Assembly (NCBI RefSeq): GCF_000931935.2
Contig: NZ_AZAC01000014.1
Location: forward strand, 1-64,000
From: Dethiosulfatarculus sandiegensis
GTDB lineage: Bacteria; Desulfobacterota; Desulfarculia; Desulfarculales; Desulfarculaceae
Direction of reading: 5' to 3'
DNA: 64,000 nt
Each line of letters starts with the position of its first letter. Positions within the stretch are counted from its first letter, which is position 1. Positions 28,570-37,959 of this stretch are shown piece by piece. Position numbers and translations under genes: made by a program. Below the pieces are notes generated by a model. That model did no database searches and was not told the DNA's origin. It saw only the letters and a program-made list of their open reading frames with translations.

Positions 28570-29024
28570 TTCTTCTCCTTGATTTTTTAAAGTAAAACAG
28601 CTTGGCGGGATTTTTCATCCCTGCCGGGAAAAAACAGCAAGTTTACGGCCGGTTGGCCCATGGATGATCCGGTCTCGGTATTTGGCCCCATGATGCCAAA
28701 ACCCTTCATTTAAAGTAAGGATTTAGCTTGGTCCGTTTTTTTGACTAACACGCTTAATTTATAGGATTTTTATATTTACACTGACATCATTCCCTGCCTA
28801 GGCCCGGTTTGGGGAGATTTGTGGAACCCGCTGGACGGGCTCTTGACTTGAGCCTCAGGGTATATATAGTGAGACCATAAATATAAGGGTCTCAAAACGG
28901 TTATTTTTATTGAAAAGCCAACCGGCCCTTTATTTTTGAATTTGCCTGGGAAAATGGTGGGCATTCACCTGGTTGAGCCTAAGAGGTGCTTGCTTTTAAA
29001 ATTCCTTTAATTCAAGAGGCTTTC
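28570..29024. other. 455-base divergent spacer
   Basis: Lies between the broken PLP gene and the SPOR lipoprotein gene; holds the promoter and operator-like repeat annotated next. Otherwise nothing recognisable. Confidence 0.45.
28843..28894 (+). promoter_or_regulatory. Sigma70-like promoter with operator-like repeat
   Basis: TTGACT (28843-28848), 16 bases, TATAGT (28865-28870), with the inverted repeat TGAGACC-N11-GGTCTCA (28870-28894) across the expected start site. It reads toward the SPOR lipoprotein gene about 130 bases downstream. Confidence 0.5.
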
Positions 29025-30941
29025 ATGAAGATCTACTCAAAGAGCCGGGTTGGCTTGCTGCTTTTATTCTTTCTTATGGCCTTTTCCGGCTGTGGCAAGG
29101 GAACAGCTCCGGCCCCGCTAAACACTAATCCGGCTTTGAATGTAGATCAGAAAAAATGTCTGCGTGTGTTTTGGGTGGCTGATCCGGCAGAGGCCCAGGC
29201 AGTACAGCAAAGCCTGGACAGCGGCGAGGACTTTGTAGAGCTTGCCCGCACCAGGTCCAGGGCTAATCCGGATAAGGTTATGGATCACACCTATTGCCTC
29301 AAGCCGGTTGATATGGAGCCCGGTTTGCGTAAAGCGGCCTTGGAGTTGAATCCGGGAGAGATGAAAGGTCCCTTATCCCTTAACCAGGGACGGGCCTGGA
29401 TAAGGGCCACCACTGACAAATATTTTCGTCAGGCAGGGGCGCTTTTTCGGCAGAACCGTTTTAAGGAAGCCCAAGAAGCCTTGGCCGGCGATCTTGAGTT
29501 GAACCCTGATCACATAGCCGGGTGGCGTCTCTTAAGTGTGATCAAGGTTGGCGAAAGGGACTGGCCGGGAGCCTTGGAGGCAGTGGACAAGGCCCTTTAT
29601 TGGACCCCGCTGGACCCGGTTTTGATCAGCAACCGGGCCTCCTTTTTATGGAAAATGGGGAAAAAAAAAGAGGCTGTCAGGTCCTATGAAAAAGCTTTGG
29701 GCCTGGACCCCACCAACCCCAAAATGTTGAATAATCTGGCCTGGGCCCTGGCGGCCCAACAGTCCGACCTTAAGCGGGCCGAGAGTTTGGCCCATAGGGC
29801 GACCGTGTTGTCGCCCTATGAATCAAATCTGTGGAACACCCTGGGATTGATTCAGAAATTAAGGGGGAGCCATGCCGAGGCTGTGGTGAGTCTGCAAAAA
29901 GCCTTGCAACTCGGCGGTAAAAATCCGGAAACCAGAAAGTGGCTTTTAGAGAGTTTTTTATCTCTGAAAAGGGAAGATTTGGTTGCTTTGGAAGAGTATC
30001 TTTTGGTTAGAGAACCGGCCTTGGTTGGGAGTAAAACCACTCTCAAACCAGAAAAGGTTTCAGCTTCTAGAAAAAAAGACCCGTCTTTATTTCAAAAACC
30101 TGATAAAAGGCAAGAGATCCCCATAAGTGAACAGGATATTTCCGCCCCGCCTCCCTGGATTTTGGCCAAGGGGACAAATGAAGGTGGGGGCCTTGCCGCC
30201 CCTAGAGTCAATAAACCTGTCAAAAAAGCTGAGCCCAAAACCAAGTCCGATTTCCCTGGGACTAAGCCGGTAGTATTTAAAGACGCTTCAAAGCCTTCGG
30301 AAAATGCCAAGAAGAAGGCGTCCCAAAAGGCTGCTCTGCATAACAGAACAGCCCCCAAAACCAGCGAAGATACGCCCAAGATATCTGGATTCCGGGTTGC
30401 TTCCTTGCCGGGAAAGCCTTCTCAAAAGGCATCTCCCGATAAAGAACCTGTGCAGCCGTCGCTTGCACCTGATACAAAAAAAGCGCCGCAACCCAATCAA
30501 AATGTGGTTGCCGCCTCAAAGGATCAGCCGAGAGACCTGTCTCCCAAGAAGCAGGAAAAAACTCCCAGCATACGGGTCGCTTTTCCCACAGACTCTTCAA
30601 AATCAGGGCAAACAAAAGTGTTCAGGGCTCCTCTGGATCAGGACCGGTTACCTGAGAAACCCACCAGCGAATCAGTAAGGTCTCGTGAAGAACAGCAAAA
30701 GGTTCACGCCCCTTATTTGCAGATAGCCTCGTTCAGGAGTTTGACCGATGCCCTCTCGGCCAGAAGGGTTTGGCAGAGAAAAGGCGCTGATTGCTTTTTG
30801 GAACATTTGGATCTTGGTTCAAGGGGAAAATGGTACCGGATTCTTTTGGGCCCCTTTACATCTTATGAAAAGGCCAGGGACCAGGGGCGAAAATTGCAGA
30901 AAAGAGGTGAGATAAAGACCTTCATGGTGGTGGAAAAGTAG
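29025..30941 (+). CDS. Parvulin-like/TPR/SPOR-domain lipoprotein
   Basis: A 638-residue envelope lipoprotein (lipobox FSGC). Domain order: a parvulin-like peptidyl-prolyl isomerase segment (about 40-130; LDSGEDFVELARTRS, LNPGEMKGPL), TPR helices (about 130-320; RFKEAQEALAGDLELNPDH), a long Lys/Pro/Ser/Ala-rich linker (about 330-555), and a C-terminal SPOR domain (about 560-638; YLQIASFRSLTDA, YRILLGPFTSYEKA). SPOR domains bind denuded peptidoglycan at septa, so the protein probably acts in cell-wall or division-site assembly. ATG at 29025 follows AGAGG and gives the proper signal peptide; the open frame starts 13 codons earlier. Confidence 0.85.
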   Translation: MKIYSKSRVGLLLLFFLMAFSGCGKGTAPAPLNTNPALNVDQKKCLRVFWVADPAEAQAVQQSLDSGEDFVELARTRSRANPDKVMDHTYCLKPVDMEPGLRKAALELNPGEMKGPLSLNQGRAWIRATTDKYFRQAGALFRQNRFKEAQEALAGDLELNPDHIAGWRLLSVIKVGERDWPGALEAVDKALYWTPLDPVLISNRASFLWKMGKKKEAVRSYEKALGLDPTNPKMLNNLAWALAAQQSDLKRAESLAHRATVLSPYESNLWNTLGLIQKLRGSHAEAVVSLQKALQLGGKNPETRKWLLESFLSLKREDLVALEEYLLVREPALVGSKTTLKPEKVSASRKKDPSLFQKPDKRQEIPISEQDISAPPPWILAKGTNEGGGLAAPRVNKPVKKAEPKTKSDFPGTKPVVFKDASKPSENAKKKASQKAALHNRTAPKTSEDTPKISGFRVASLPGKPSQKASPDKEPVQPSLAPDTKKAPQPNQNVVAASKDQPRDLSPKKQEKTPSIRVAFPTDSSKSGQTKVFRAPLDQDRLPEKPTSESVRSREEQQKVHAPYLQIASFRSLTDALSARRVWQRKGADCFLEHLDLGSRGKWYRILLGPFTSYEKARDQGRKLQKRGEIKTFMVVEK

Positions 30942-31072
30942 CTTGAGCCAACCTTGCGGGCCAATGGTCGGACCAGCGTTCTAAAACCATTTCAGGGCTG
31001 GTTTTACACTTATGCCTTTAAAGTGAAACAGACAGTTACAAGGGGCTTTAGTCGCAGACCAGGCCTGGGAAA

Positions 31073-31591
31073 TCAGAGGCAACTAACCGGTAAAAGGTCC
31101 TTAAGGGCCTGCCTGGTGGAAAGATATCCCAATTCGTCCCAGGGAATCAGGTCAAAAGGGAATACCTTTATCTCCAAAGCCTCCGGGCTCATGATCAGTT
31201 CTCCAGAGGTTGCCGTGGCCGCATAGGCAATAAGCACTGTGGGGTTGCTTTCATAGGAATAAACCCTGAGCGGCCCGTCCAGGCGAACGCTTAACCCGGT
31301 TTCTTCCTTAACTTCCCTTAAGGCCGCTTTGGTCACCTCTTCGCCGCGGTCCACATGTCCGCCCGGCAGTATCCATTTACCATAGGCCTTGTCTCTTTGG
31401 GCTCGGCGCAACAGGACCACTCCCTGGTTTTCAGTGGTGACTACCGCGGCCACCGCCAGTTTGGGATCAAGGTAAACAGCCCGGCCGCATGATGTGCATA
31501 TAAAAGGAGGGCCTTCCCCGGCTTGGCTCAAGGTTTCCCTTAGGGCGCCGCCGCAGGTCTGGCAAAAACTGGGGATTACTGGTGTAGCCAT
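31073..31591 (-). CDS. Nudix hydrolase with a zinc ribbon
   Basis: The 172-residue protein has an N-terminal zinc ribbon (CQTCGG near residue 10 and CTSCGR near 32) and a Nudix domain whose box reads GGHVDRGEE-(V)TKAALREVKEETGL with the expected Gly and Glu positions. The layout resembles short NADH-pyrophosphatase relatives. It hydrolyses a nucleoside-diphosphate-linked compound; substrate unknown. It ends the minus-strand run that starts at the chemosensory cluster, 41 bases after the RsbW-like gene, and may be a separate unit. Confidence 0.88.
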   Translation of the reverse strand: MATPVIPSFCQTCGGALRETLSQAGEGPPFICTSCGRAVYLDPKLAVAAVVTTENQGVVLLRRAQRDKAYGKWILPGGHVDRGEEVTKAALREVKEETGLSVRLDGPLRVYSYESNPTVLIAYAATATSGELIMSPEALEIKVFPFDLIPWDELGYLSTRQALKDLLPVSCL

Positions 31592-31632
31592 TTTTTTTAC
31601 AAATTGCGCCTTTGGAATTCAGATATAGAGTC

Positions 31633-32487
31633 TTAAACAGCTTTTTTGCGCAGGATTAACTGATTGCCTGGAGGAACGTGGAAGACTTCATCCATTATAC
31701 CGTTCATTAGGAAAATTCCCCTGCCTCTTTCAGATAAAAGATTGGATTCCAAAGTGGGGTCTGGAAGTTGTTTGGGGTCAAAGCCCTCGCCTTGGTCTGT
31801 AATGGAAATTTCCAAAAGTTCCGGAGCGCACACAACCTCCACGTCCACCCTTTTATCGTGATCCCATTTGTTGCCGTGTTCCATGGCGTTGGTAAGCCCT
31901 TCCACCAAAGCCAGTTTCAGGTTATTGTCCAGTTCATGGTCGGAAAACCCGGATGTGACAGTGGACTGGCTTATTATGTGTATTACTTCCCAGATAAGTT
32001 CGGCATGGCTTGGGACCGTAATATTGGTGGTTTGCTGTACGGATATATAAGCGGCGTGGCCCTTTATGGAGGTGGCTTTCAGAGTTAATGCCTGTTCCAC
32101 CACCTTGGCCAGGACTTTCATGTTGAGAGGCTTGGCCAGGAAGTTTTCAGCCCCTTCCTTAAGAGCTTCGACTACAGTTTCAATTTCCCCGTAACCACTT
32201 ATCAAAACCACAGGCACCTTGGGGTTGGTCTCCTTGACCGCCTTCAGTAACTGGATGCCCGAAAGATTCGGCATTTTAAGGTCGGTCAGGATCATATCCG
32301 GGGAAATTTTTAGAAATTGGTCGAGACCTTCCTGCCCGTCAAGGGCCGTTATAACCTCATGCCCTTTGGATTCGAGGAATTCTTTCAGTAGTTCCAGAAT
32401 CAACGGCTCGTCATCGACTATCAATATACGCCCATGTACGTGCTGGGGAGATAGAGTCCGATAGTCCAGTGGCGGTAGATTTTTCAT
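31633..32487 (-). CDS. Receiver-RsbW-like anti-sigma kinase
   Basis: A 284-residue protein with a receiver (about 18-135; phospho-acceptor Asp69 in LTDLKMP) joined to a GHKL ATPase of the RsbW/SpoIIAB type (about 155-280; ALVEGLTNAMEHGN, ITDQGEGFDP, ERGRGIFLMNGIMDEV). Such domains phosphorylate STAS antagonists or bind sigma factors in partner switching. It overlaps the PP2C gene by four bases (ATGA), and two STAS genes start the same cluster, so all parts of a switch are present. The target sigma factor or effector is not in the window. Confidence 0.9.
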   Translation of the reverse strand: MKNLPPLDYRTLSPQHVHGRILIVDDEPLILELLKEFLESKGHEVITALDGQEGLDQFLKISPDMILTDLKMPNLSGIQLLKAVKETNPKVPVVLISGYGEIETVVEALKEGAENFLAKPLNMKVLAKVVEQALTLKATSIKGHAAYISVQQTTNITVPSHAELIWEVIHIISQSTVTSGFSDHELDNNLKLALVEGLTNAMEHGNKWDHDKRVDVEVVCAPELLEISITDQGEGFDPKQLPDPTLESNLLSERGRGIFLMNGIMDEVFHVPPGNQLILRKKAV

Positions 32488-33659
32488 AGTTTAAAATCCA
32501 AAAGGATGAAAGCCACATCATCCGGGAACTCTCCGGAGACCCAGGCCTTGAGGTCTTCTTGTAAGGCCTGACGGAAGCTTTGGATATCATATTGACCATG
32601 AGCCAGCATCATGGTTTCCAGACGGTCCAGTCCGTATTGTTCACCTTCCAGGGTGGGGGCTTCGGTCAACCCGTCTGTAAACAAGGCCAGGCGATCACCG
32701 GTTTTGATCTCCTGGATATGGTCCTCATAGCTCACCAGGGGACTTTCATTGTCAAATGCCCCCAGAAAAATCGAACTCTCGCTTAACCTTGATATGTCTG
32801 TTCTGTTGGTCATGAAAAGCGGAGAAGGGTGCCCTGCCAAGGCCCAGGTGAGTTTTTTTTGGGCGGGTGAAAAAAGCGCCGCAAAGGCGGTTACGAACAT
32901 ATCGTCTTGCGTAAGGTTGTAAATGTCCTGGTTTAAGGCCAAAAGAGCTTTGGCCGGGCTGCGAAGGGTGGCCAGGTAGTTGGGTAAAAGCGCCTTAATG
33001 ATGGATGCGGTCATGGCTGAGGCCAGGCCGTGGCCCGAGACATCGGCCACGATCAGGGCCACGTCGCCTTGAGGCTGCCTTATGATGTCAAAGTAATCTC
33101 CGCCCACCCCGGAACAGGGTTGGAAAAGATATGTCACCTTGGCTCCCGGCACATCAGCTTCCTCGGGTAATAAAAACCTTTGGTAGCGGGCCGCCATGTC
33201 CAGTTCCTTGTGCATGATGTCGTTTTGCCTGCTGATCTGGGACATCAGCTTTCGGTTATTCACCGCGTTTTTGATTTTAAGTGGCAAAACAACCCTTAAG
33301 TCATCCATGGAAAGCGGTTTGGTGAAATAGTCGTAAGACCCCATGGTAAGGGCCTTGCTGATGGATTCAAAGTCGTCTAAGGAGCTGTTTACTATAGTCG
33401 GGATATTTTTTATCTCAGGTTGGTCCGAGCGCCATTTGAGAAAATCAAACCCATCCATTTCGGGCATGACTAAATCAAGGATTATAAGATCTATTTCAGG
33501 GTGTTCGGTTACCTGTTCGATGGCTTCCTTGCCGTGGCAGGCCATGAGGATGTCATAGCCGAACTTGCCCAGATGCATGCGCAAAAGTTCGCGGTTGACC
33601 CTGGCATCGTCAACGATCAGTATGGTTGATTTAGTGTTTGTTTTAGGATTTAAATCCAA
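32484..33659 (-). CDS. Receiver-PP2C (RsbU/SpoIIE-type) phosphatase
   Basis: A 391-residue protein: receiver (about 12-130; phospho-acceptor Asp62 in ILDLVMPEMDG), coiled linker, then a SpoIIE/PP2C phosphatase (about 185-391; GGDYFD and VADVSGHG metal-binding motifs, LFTDGLTEA, DDVAFILLD). Phosphorylation by CheA could control dephosphorylation of the STAS proteins encoded at the cluster start. It lies seven bases after cheB and is coupled to the RsbW-like gene. Confidence 0.92.
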   Translation of the reverse strand: MDLNPKTNTKSTILIVDDARVNRELLRMHLGKFGYDILMACHGKEAIEQVTEHPEIDLIILDLVMPEMDGFDFLKWRSDQPEIKNIPTIVNSSLDDFESISKALTMGSYDYFTKPLSMDDLRVVLPLKIKNAVNNRKLMSQISRQNDIMHKELDMAARYQRFLLPEEADVPGAKVTYLFQPCSGVGGDYFDIIRQPQGDVALIVADVSGHGLASAMTASIIKALLPNYLATLRSPAKALLALNQDIYNLTQDDMFVTAFAALFSPAQKKLTWALAGHPSPLFMTNRTDISRLSESSIFLGAFDNESPLVSYEDHIQEIKTGDRLALFTDGLTEAPTLEGEQYGLDRLETMMLAHGQYDIQSFRQALQEDLKAWVSGEFPDDVAFILLDFKL

Positions 33660-33666
33660 GTTATTG

Positions 33667-34770
33667 TCACTTTCGCCCTTTGGGAGCGTCTTTCCAAAGC
33701 CCGATTATAAGAGGGGCTATGTTGCCCAGGGGGACAACCCTGCTGGCGGCGCCGATCTCCACGGCGCTTTTGGGCATGCCGTAGACCGTGCAGGTTTCCT
33801 CGTTTTGAGCCACGGTAAACGCCCCGGCTTCATGCAGGTTTTTAAGGCCTTGGGCGCCGTCGTCACCCATGCCGGTCATAATTACGGCTACTGCATTTGC
33901 ACCCGCGTTGTTGACTCCGGACCTGAAAAGTACGTCCACTGAAGGTTTGTGTCGGTTGACAGGCGGACCGTCTTTAACTCTTACCTTGTAGCCGGTCTTT
34001 CCCCGTTCCAAAAGCATGTGCCGCCCACCGGGAGCTATCAGGGCCTGCCCAGGGGACAGAGGCTGGTTGTCTTTGGCTTCCTGAACATTTATCTCAACCA
34101 AGCTGTCCAGGCGGTCGGCAAAGGCCTTGGTAAAGTGAACCGGCATATGCTGCACAATGGCAATAGGCGGGCTGTCCTTGGGAAGGCGCTTCAAGACCTG
34201 CTCCAAAGCCACGGTGCCCCCGGTTGATGCGCCTATCAACACAATCATGGGGCCGCCCGACCTGGGTGGAGCCTTGGTCAGGGCCACAACCTCGTCCACT
34301 TCGACCTTTTGGGGAACCTTGAGCTGTTCCACGGCAACAGGGATCCGACGGACCTTGGCCTTGACCGCTCCCCTTATCTTATCCGCCAGTTCCTCGATGA
34401 GTGCTTCTTGATATGCCGACACATTGCGGGAGGGCTTGGCCACAAAGTCAACAGCCCCGTAGGCCAGGGCCTGCAAGGTTGCCTCGGCTCCCTCCAGGGT
34501 GAGGCTGGAGAACATGACCACCGGGGTGGGATAGGCCTTCATTAGTTTTTTAAGGAAGGTCAGCCCGTCCATGCGCGGCATTTCAATGTCAAGGGTGATG
34601 ACATCCGGTTTGAGCTTAAGGAATTTGTCCCGGGCAAAATAAGGATCTGCCGCCGCGCCTACAACTTCTATATCAGGTTCTTTATTAAGGGATGAACGTA
34701 AAAATTCTCTGACCATGGCAGAGTCGTCCACGATCAACACCCTTATTGGTTGTCTTCTGTTGAATGTCAA
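33667..34770 (-). CDS. cheB: Chemotaxis protein-glutamate methylesterase
   Basis: A 367-residue CheB: receiver (about 8-125; phospho-acceptor Asp61 in LDIEMPRMDG) and methylesterase domain (about 170-360) with the catalytic Ser in IGASTGG, His in VQHMP and Asp in TGMGDDG. It removes methyl groups from (or deamidates) receptor Glu residues. The start is TTG at 34770 with CGGGGGAC upstream. It lies 256 bases after cheD, so it may have its own promoter. Confidence 0.95.
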   Translation of the reverse strand: MTFNRRQPIRVLIVDDSAMVREFLRSSLNKEPDIEVVGAAADPYFARDKFLKLKPDVITLDIEMPRMDGLTFLKKLMKAYPTPVVMFSSLTLEGAEATLQALAYGAVDFVAKPSRNVSAYQEALIEELADKIRGAVKAKVRRIPVAVEQLKVPQKVEVDEVVALTKAPPRSGGPMIVLIGASTGGTVALEQVLKRLPKDSPPIAIVQHMPVHFTKAFADRLDSLVEINVQEAKDNQPLSPGQALIAPGGRHMLLERGKTGYKVRVKDGPPVNRHKPSVDVLFRSGVNNAGANAVAVIMTGMGDDGAQGLKNLHEAGAFTVAQNEETCTVYGMPKSAVEIGAASRVVPLGNIAPLIIGLWKDAPKGRK

Positions 34771-35026
34771 AAAAGTCCCCCGACTGACTTTAGGAAAGGG
34801 CCTGTTTTGCAGGTCTTTTTAATATGATCTTTTTAAATTATTATAACGCCGTTTATGGAAGTTGCGCTCTAAAGCATTTACGTTTTTTGAAAATGCTTGT
34901 ACTACTTTTTAATTGAACCTTGACGGAATTTTTGTTTTCGTCAGGTTTTTTTAAAACGCATAGCTCTTGATGCTTAGTTGTCAAACGCCTTATCAATGGC
35001 GTCTTCGGTAGGTTGTTTTTAAACCG
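34771..35026. other. Spacer between cheD and cheB with two hairpins
   Basis: AAGCATTT/AAATGCTT (34872-34898), and a stem pairing ACCTTGACG (from 34917) with CGTCAGGT that is followed by seven T residues on the plus strand (34945-34952). No plus-strand gene precedes it, so its use is unclear; on the minus strand it is a weak block between cheD and cheB. Confidence 0.4.
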
Positions 35027-35611
35027 TTAGAAGTAGGTAAGGCTTTCCTTGCCCACCTGATGCTCCAGGCGCTGCTGATATTTTTGATCACGTTCAGCAA
35101 CCTTGCGCTCAGCTTCCGGCACCAGTCGTTTTACAAAAACTTTGCCCGAATAGGGAAGGTAGAGCACTTTTCTTCCCAAAGATCCCCCCACATCGGTCTT
35201 CAGGACCTTTATCCCCTCCATGGAGAGAAAGGATTTTACAAACTGAATATTTGAGGTCGGGACGCTGGCAGCATTTTGAGCCACGGTTTTCAGTACATGA
35301 CCGCCGCCAAATACCTTGGCGGTCAAATGTTCTCTATCCCCTCCCAGTTTTATAAGATCACCAAGAACCATTTCCATGGCATACATGCCGTAACGGGCGC
35401 TTTGGCTGGTGAAGACATCTTCCTGCCTGAAATCTCCGGGCAGCATAAAATGGTTCATCCCGCCTATTTTATTTTTTTCATCTTTCAAGCACACGCTGAT
35501 GCAGGAGCCAAGAACTGTGGCTATAACTTCGTCCTGGTCGGTTACATAATATTCACCAGGCTTGATAAGCACCATTGGCCGCTTAAGCTGGGAGTGAAAT
35601 CGCTTAAGCAT
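35027..35611 (-). CDS. cheD: Chemoreceptor glutamine deamidase
   Basis: A 194-residue CheD. The deamidase Cys lies in LGSCISVCL, the His in GGMNHFMLP, and AKVFGGGHVL follows, all at family positions. It deamidates receptor Gln residues and may interact with other Che proteins. ATG at 35611 follows GAAGG by about ten bases; a TTG three codons upstream overlaps the cheR stop. The C-terminal 40 residues are charged and longer than usual. No CheC gene is seen nearby. Confidence 0.92.
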   Translation of the reverse strand: MLKRFHSQLKRPMVLIKPGEYYVTDQDEVIATVLGSCISVCLKDEKNKIGGMNHFMLPGDFRQEDVFTSQSARYGMYAMEMVLGDLIKLGGDREHLTAKVFGGGHVLKTVAQNAASVPTSNIQFVKSFLSMEGIKVLKTDVGGSLGRKVLYLPYSGKVFVKRLVPEAERKVAERDQKYQQRLEHQVGKESLTYF

Positions 35612-35616
35612 AGTCG

Positions 35617-36504
35617 TCAAACCTTCACATAGGTGGTGGTTGCCACGTATTTAAATAGATGCTTAACCATCATGAGCGACTCTGAGTGACCTACAAACAC
35701 ATGACCTCCCGGGCGAAGAAGTTTGTGGAATTTTTCCATCATGCTGGTTTTGTCGGCAGTGTCGAAGTAGATCATAACGTTTCGGCAGAATATGAAATCC
35801 AGTGTCACCTTTAGAGAATAGCTTGGAGACATCAGGTTGAATTTTCTAAACATTATTAAATTACGCAACTCGGGTTTCGCTTTATAAATAATTCCATCCG
35901 GGGTGCGCCTGCGTGCGAAATAGCGTGCCTTAAAGGCCTTGGGCACCGGATTCAACAGGGCTTCGTCATATTCTCCCTGGCTGGCTTTGGTCAAAATGGT
36001 GGTGTCTAAGTCTGTGGCCAGGATCTTGAAACGCCAATTGGGGTGGTCTTTAAAAAAGTCAGACATGGTCATGGCCAGGGTGTAGGGCTCCTCGCCGGAG
36101 GAACAGCCCGCGGACCAGACCCTCAGTTCCCTTTTCCCGGTTTTTTCACCCTCTTGATAAAGCTGGGGTAAAAGAATGTTGGTCAGGTATTCAAAATGAT
36201 GCTTTTCTCTGAAAAAATCCGTCTTGTTGGTGGTAATCCGGTTGATCATCTGAACCAGTTCATCACCGTCGTCTTTATTTTTCAGATGATTTATATAGTC
36301 TTTGAAACTGCTTAATCCCAGGGCGCGCAGCCTGCGCGAAAGCCTGCTCACCACCAGGTCTCTTTTATGTAAACCAAGGCTGATGCCGGTTTTTTCCTTC
36401 ACCAGCACCCTGATAATTTCAAATTCTTTGTCAGACAAAGTGAAGGTTGTGAAAAGAGCCTTATTGCCTGGCGCCCTTTTTTTGGCTTTTTCAAGCGTTG
36501 CCAA
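35617..36504 (-). CDS. cheR: Chemotaxis protein methyltransferase
   Basis: The 295-residue CheR methylates receptor Glu residues with S-adenosylmethionine. The N-terminal helical domain (about 20-95; NRITTNKTDFFRE) is followed by the methyltransferase core with VWSAGCSSGEEPYT and FIFCRNVMIYFD. The start is TTG two bases after the stop of the Hpt-CheW gene, so translation is probably coupled. The C-terminus overlaps the alternative cheD start. Length is normal. Confidence 0.94.
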   Translation of the reverse strand: MATLEKAKKRAPGNKALFTTFTLSDKEFEIIRVLVKEKTGISLGLHKRDLVVSRLSRRLRALGLSSFKDYINHLKNKDDGDELVQMINRITTNKTDFFREKHHFEYLTNILLPQLYQEGEKTGKRELRVWSAGCSSGEEPYTLAMTMSDFFKDHPNWRFKILATDLDTTILTKASQGEYDEALLNPVPKAFKARYFARRRTPDGIIYKAKPELRNLIMFRKFNLMSPSYSLKVTLDFIFCRNVMIYFDTADKTSMMEKFHKLLRPGGHVFVGHSESLMMVKHLFKYVATTTYVKV

Positions 36505-36506
36505 TA

Positions 36507-37889
36507 TTAGCCATCCATACCTAAAAGAAGTTCCAGGTCAAGGAGAATGACCATCACACCTTCATGCCTGCTCAATCCCTTGATGTGTTCCTTTTGAATG
36601 GGGCCGGTGAAGTTGGGGGTCTCCTGCACGCTTTCCTCGTTGAATTCAACGACGTCTTCCACTCCATCCACAACCACGCCCAATGTGCGCGCCCCCACCT
36701 TCACAACCATGACTACAGGCTCGTTGTCCTCATTGGCTTCCAGGGCCAGTTTGAGCCTGAGGTCCAAAACCGGCGCCACCATCCCACGCAGGTTCATCAC
36801 CCCAAGTACATATTGCGGGGAATTGGGCAGGCGAGAGACGTTAGGCATACCTATGATTTCCTGAACCGTAAGAATGTCCACTCCATAGGTCTCTTTACCT
36901 AAGGTGAAAGTCAGGTATTCGCCGCCCTTGACTTGGGCCTCTGACGCGGGTTCGGCCTCCTCGGCAAGAACCAGGGCTGAGTTCTGCTCTGGCTGTCGAC
37001 CGACTCCTGCACCGGATTGGGGGCTTAGGATTTCCGGCTCCACAAAAACCTCCTGCATAGGGGCGGCCGCTTGGGTGACAGGGGCAGGCTCTTGCAAGAT
37101 CGGTTCAGGCTCAGGCTTGGCGACCGCAGGTTCGGGTGTTTCTTCCATACCGAAATCCGCCATGTTAATGGCTCGGATGTCGGAGGCATCTATCATTAAA
37201 GCCGCTTCGAGCAGATCAGTCTCAAGCACGGTAAAATAAAGGATGTCAAAGCGCGGTTGTATTTCTTTTTCCCCCTCGGGCAAATCCAGATGAGAGTCGA
37301 GAATTTCACCCATGGAGAGCATCTCGTTGACCAGTTGCAGAGGGGTGAGCCCCCGGTCTTCTATCTGGCTCATATTCAGGCGGACATTGTATACGTTGCC
37401 CTGGGATAATTTTTTCTCAAGGGTGTAAGCCGATATGTCAAAAGGCGGCAGTCCGGCTTCGGCCGAGGGGGTGCCTTTTTTCCCCATGCTTTCCTTGACA
37501 TCCTGGCTCACCCCGGAATTCAGGGCCGCGTCCAGCGCCCTGATGGGCGCCTGGACGTCAACATCCTCTTCTCCCTCAACGTGCTCGAATAAATAGTTGA
37601 GCACATCCAGGGCTTGTAAAAGGGAATCAGTGATGGGCTGGTCGGCGACCAGATCACCATTACGTATAAGGTTCAGGATGTCTTCCATTTTGTGGGCCAG
37701 GTTCTCTATTTTGGACAGGCCCACAAAACCGGCGCCACCTTTAATGGAATGAATGGCCCTGAATATGGTATGGATCGTGTCTTCAGTGATTTCACCGGAC
37801 TCAAGGTTCAAAAGACCGCTTTCCACTGTCTCAAGAAGTTCGGTGGATTCCGCCACGAATTCCGGTATCATGTCATCGAAATCGCCCAT
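36507..37889 (-). CDS. Hpt-CheW fusion (CheA-like protein without kinase)
   Basis: A 460-residue protein: Hpt domain (1-105; phospho-acceptor His47 in RAIHSIKGGAGFVG), a middle domain (about 150-235) that resembles the P2-like segment of the neighbouring CheA, an acidic Pro/Glu/Ala linker (about 240-315), and a CheW domain (about 320-455; TLGKETYGVDILTVQEI, VMNLRGMVAPVLDLR). There is no dimerisation or ATPase domain, so it cannot autophosphorylate but could dock in receptor arrays and accept or store phosphate from CheA. It is the only CheW-type scaffold in the cluster apart from the CheA C-terminus. Confidence 0.92.
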   Translation of the reverse strand: MGDFDDMIPEFVAESTELLETVESGLLNLESGEITEDTIHTIFRAIHSIKGGAGFVGLSKIENLAHKMEDILNLIRNGDLVADQPITDSLLQALDVLNYLFEHVEGEEDVDVQAPIRALDAALNSGVSQDVKESMGKKGTPSAEAGLPPFDISAYTLEKKLSQGNVYNVRLNMSQIEDRGLTPLQLVNEMLSMGEILDSHLDLPEGEKEIQPRFDILYFTVLETDLLEAALMIDASDIRAINMADFGMEETPEPAVAKPEPEPILQEPAPVTQAAAPMQEVFVEPEILSPQSGAGVGRQPEQNSALVLAEEAEPASEAQVKGGEYLTFTLGKETYGVDILTVQEIIGMPNVSRLPNSPQYVLGVMNLRGMVAPVLDLRLKLALEANEDNEPVVMVVKVGARTLGVVVDGVEDVVEFNEESVQETPNFTGPIQKEHIKGLSRHEGVMVILLDLELLLGMDG

Positions 37890-37959
37890 CTGGTCTCCAT
37901 TTTGGATTAAGGGGCATTTTAATCATCAAGAGGGATTCGTCTCCCCCATGGCTGAAAAA

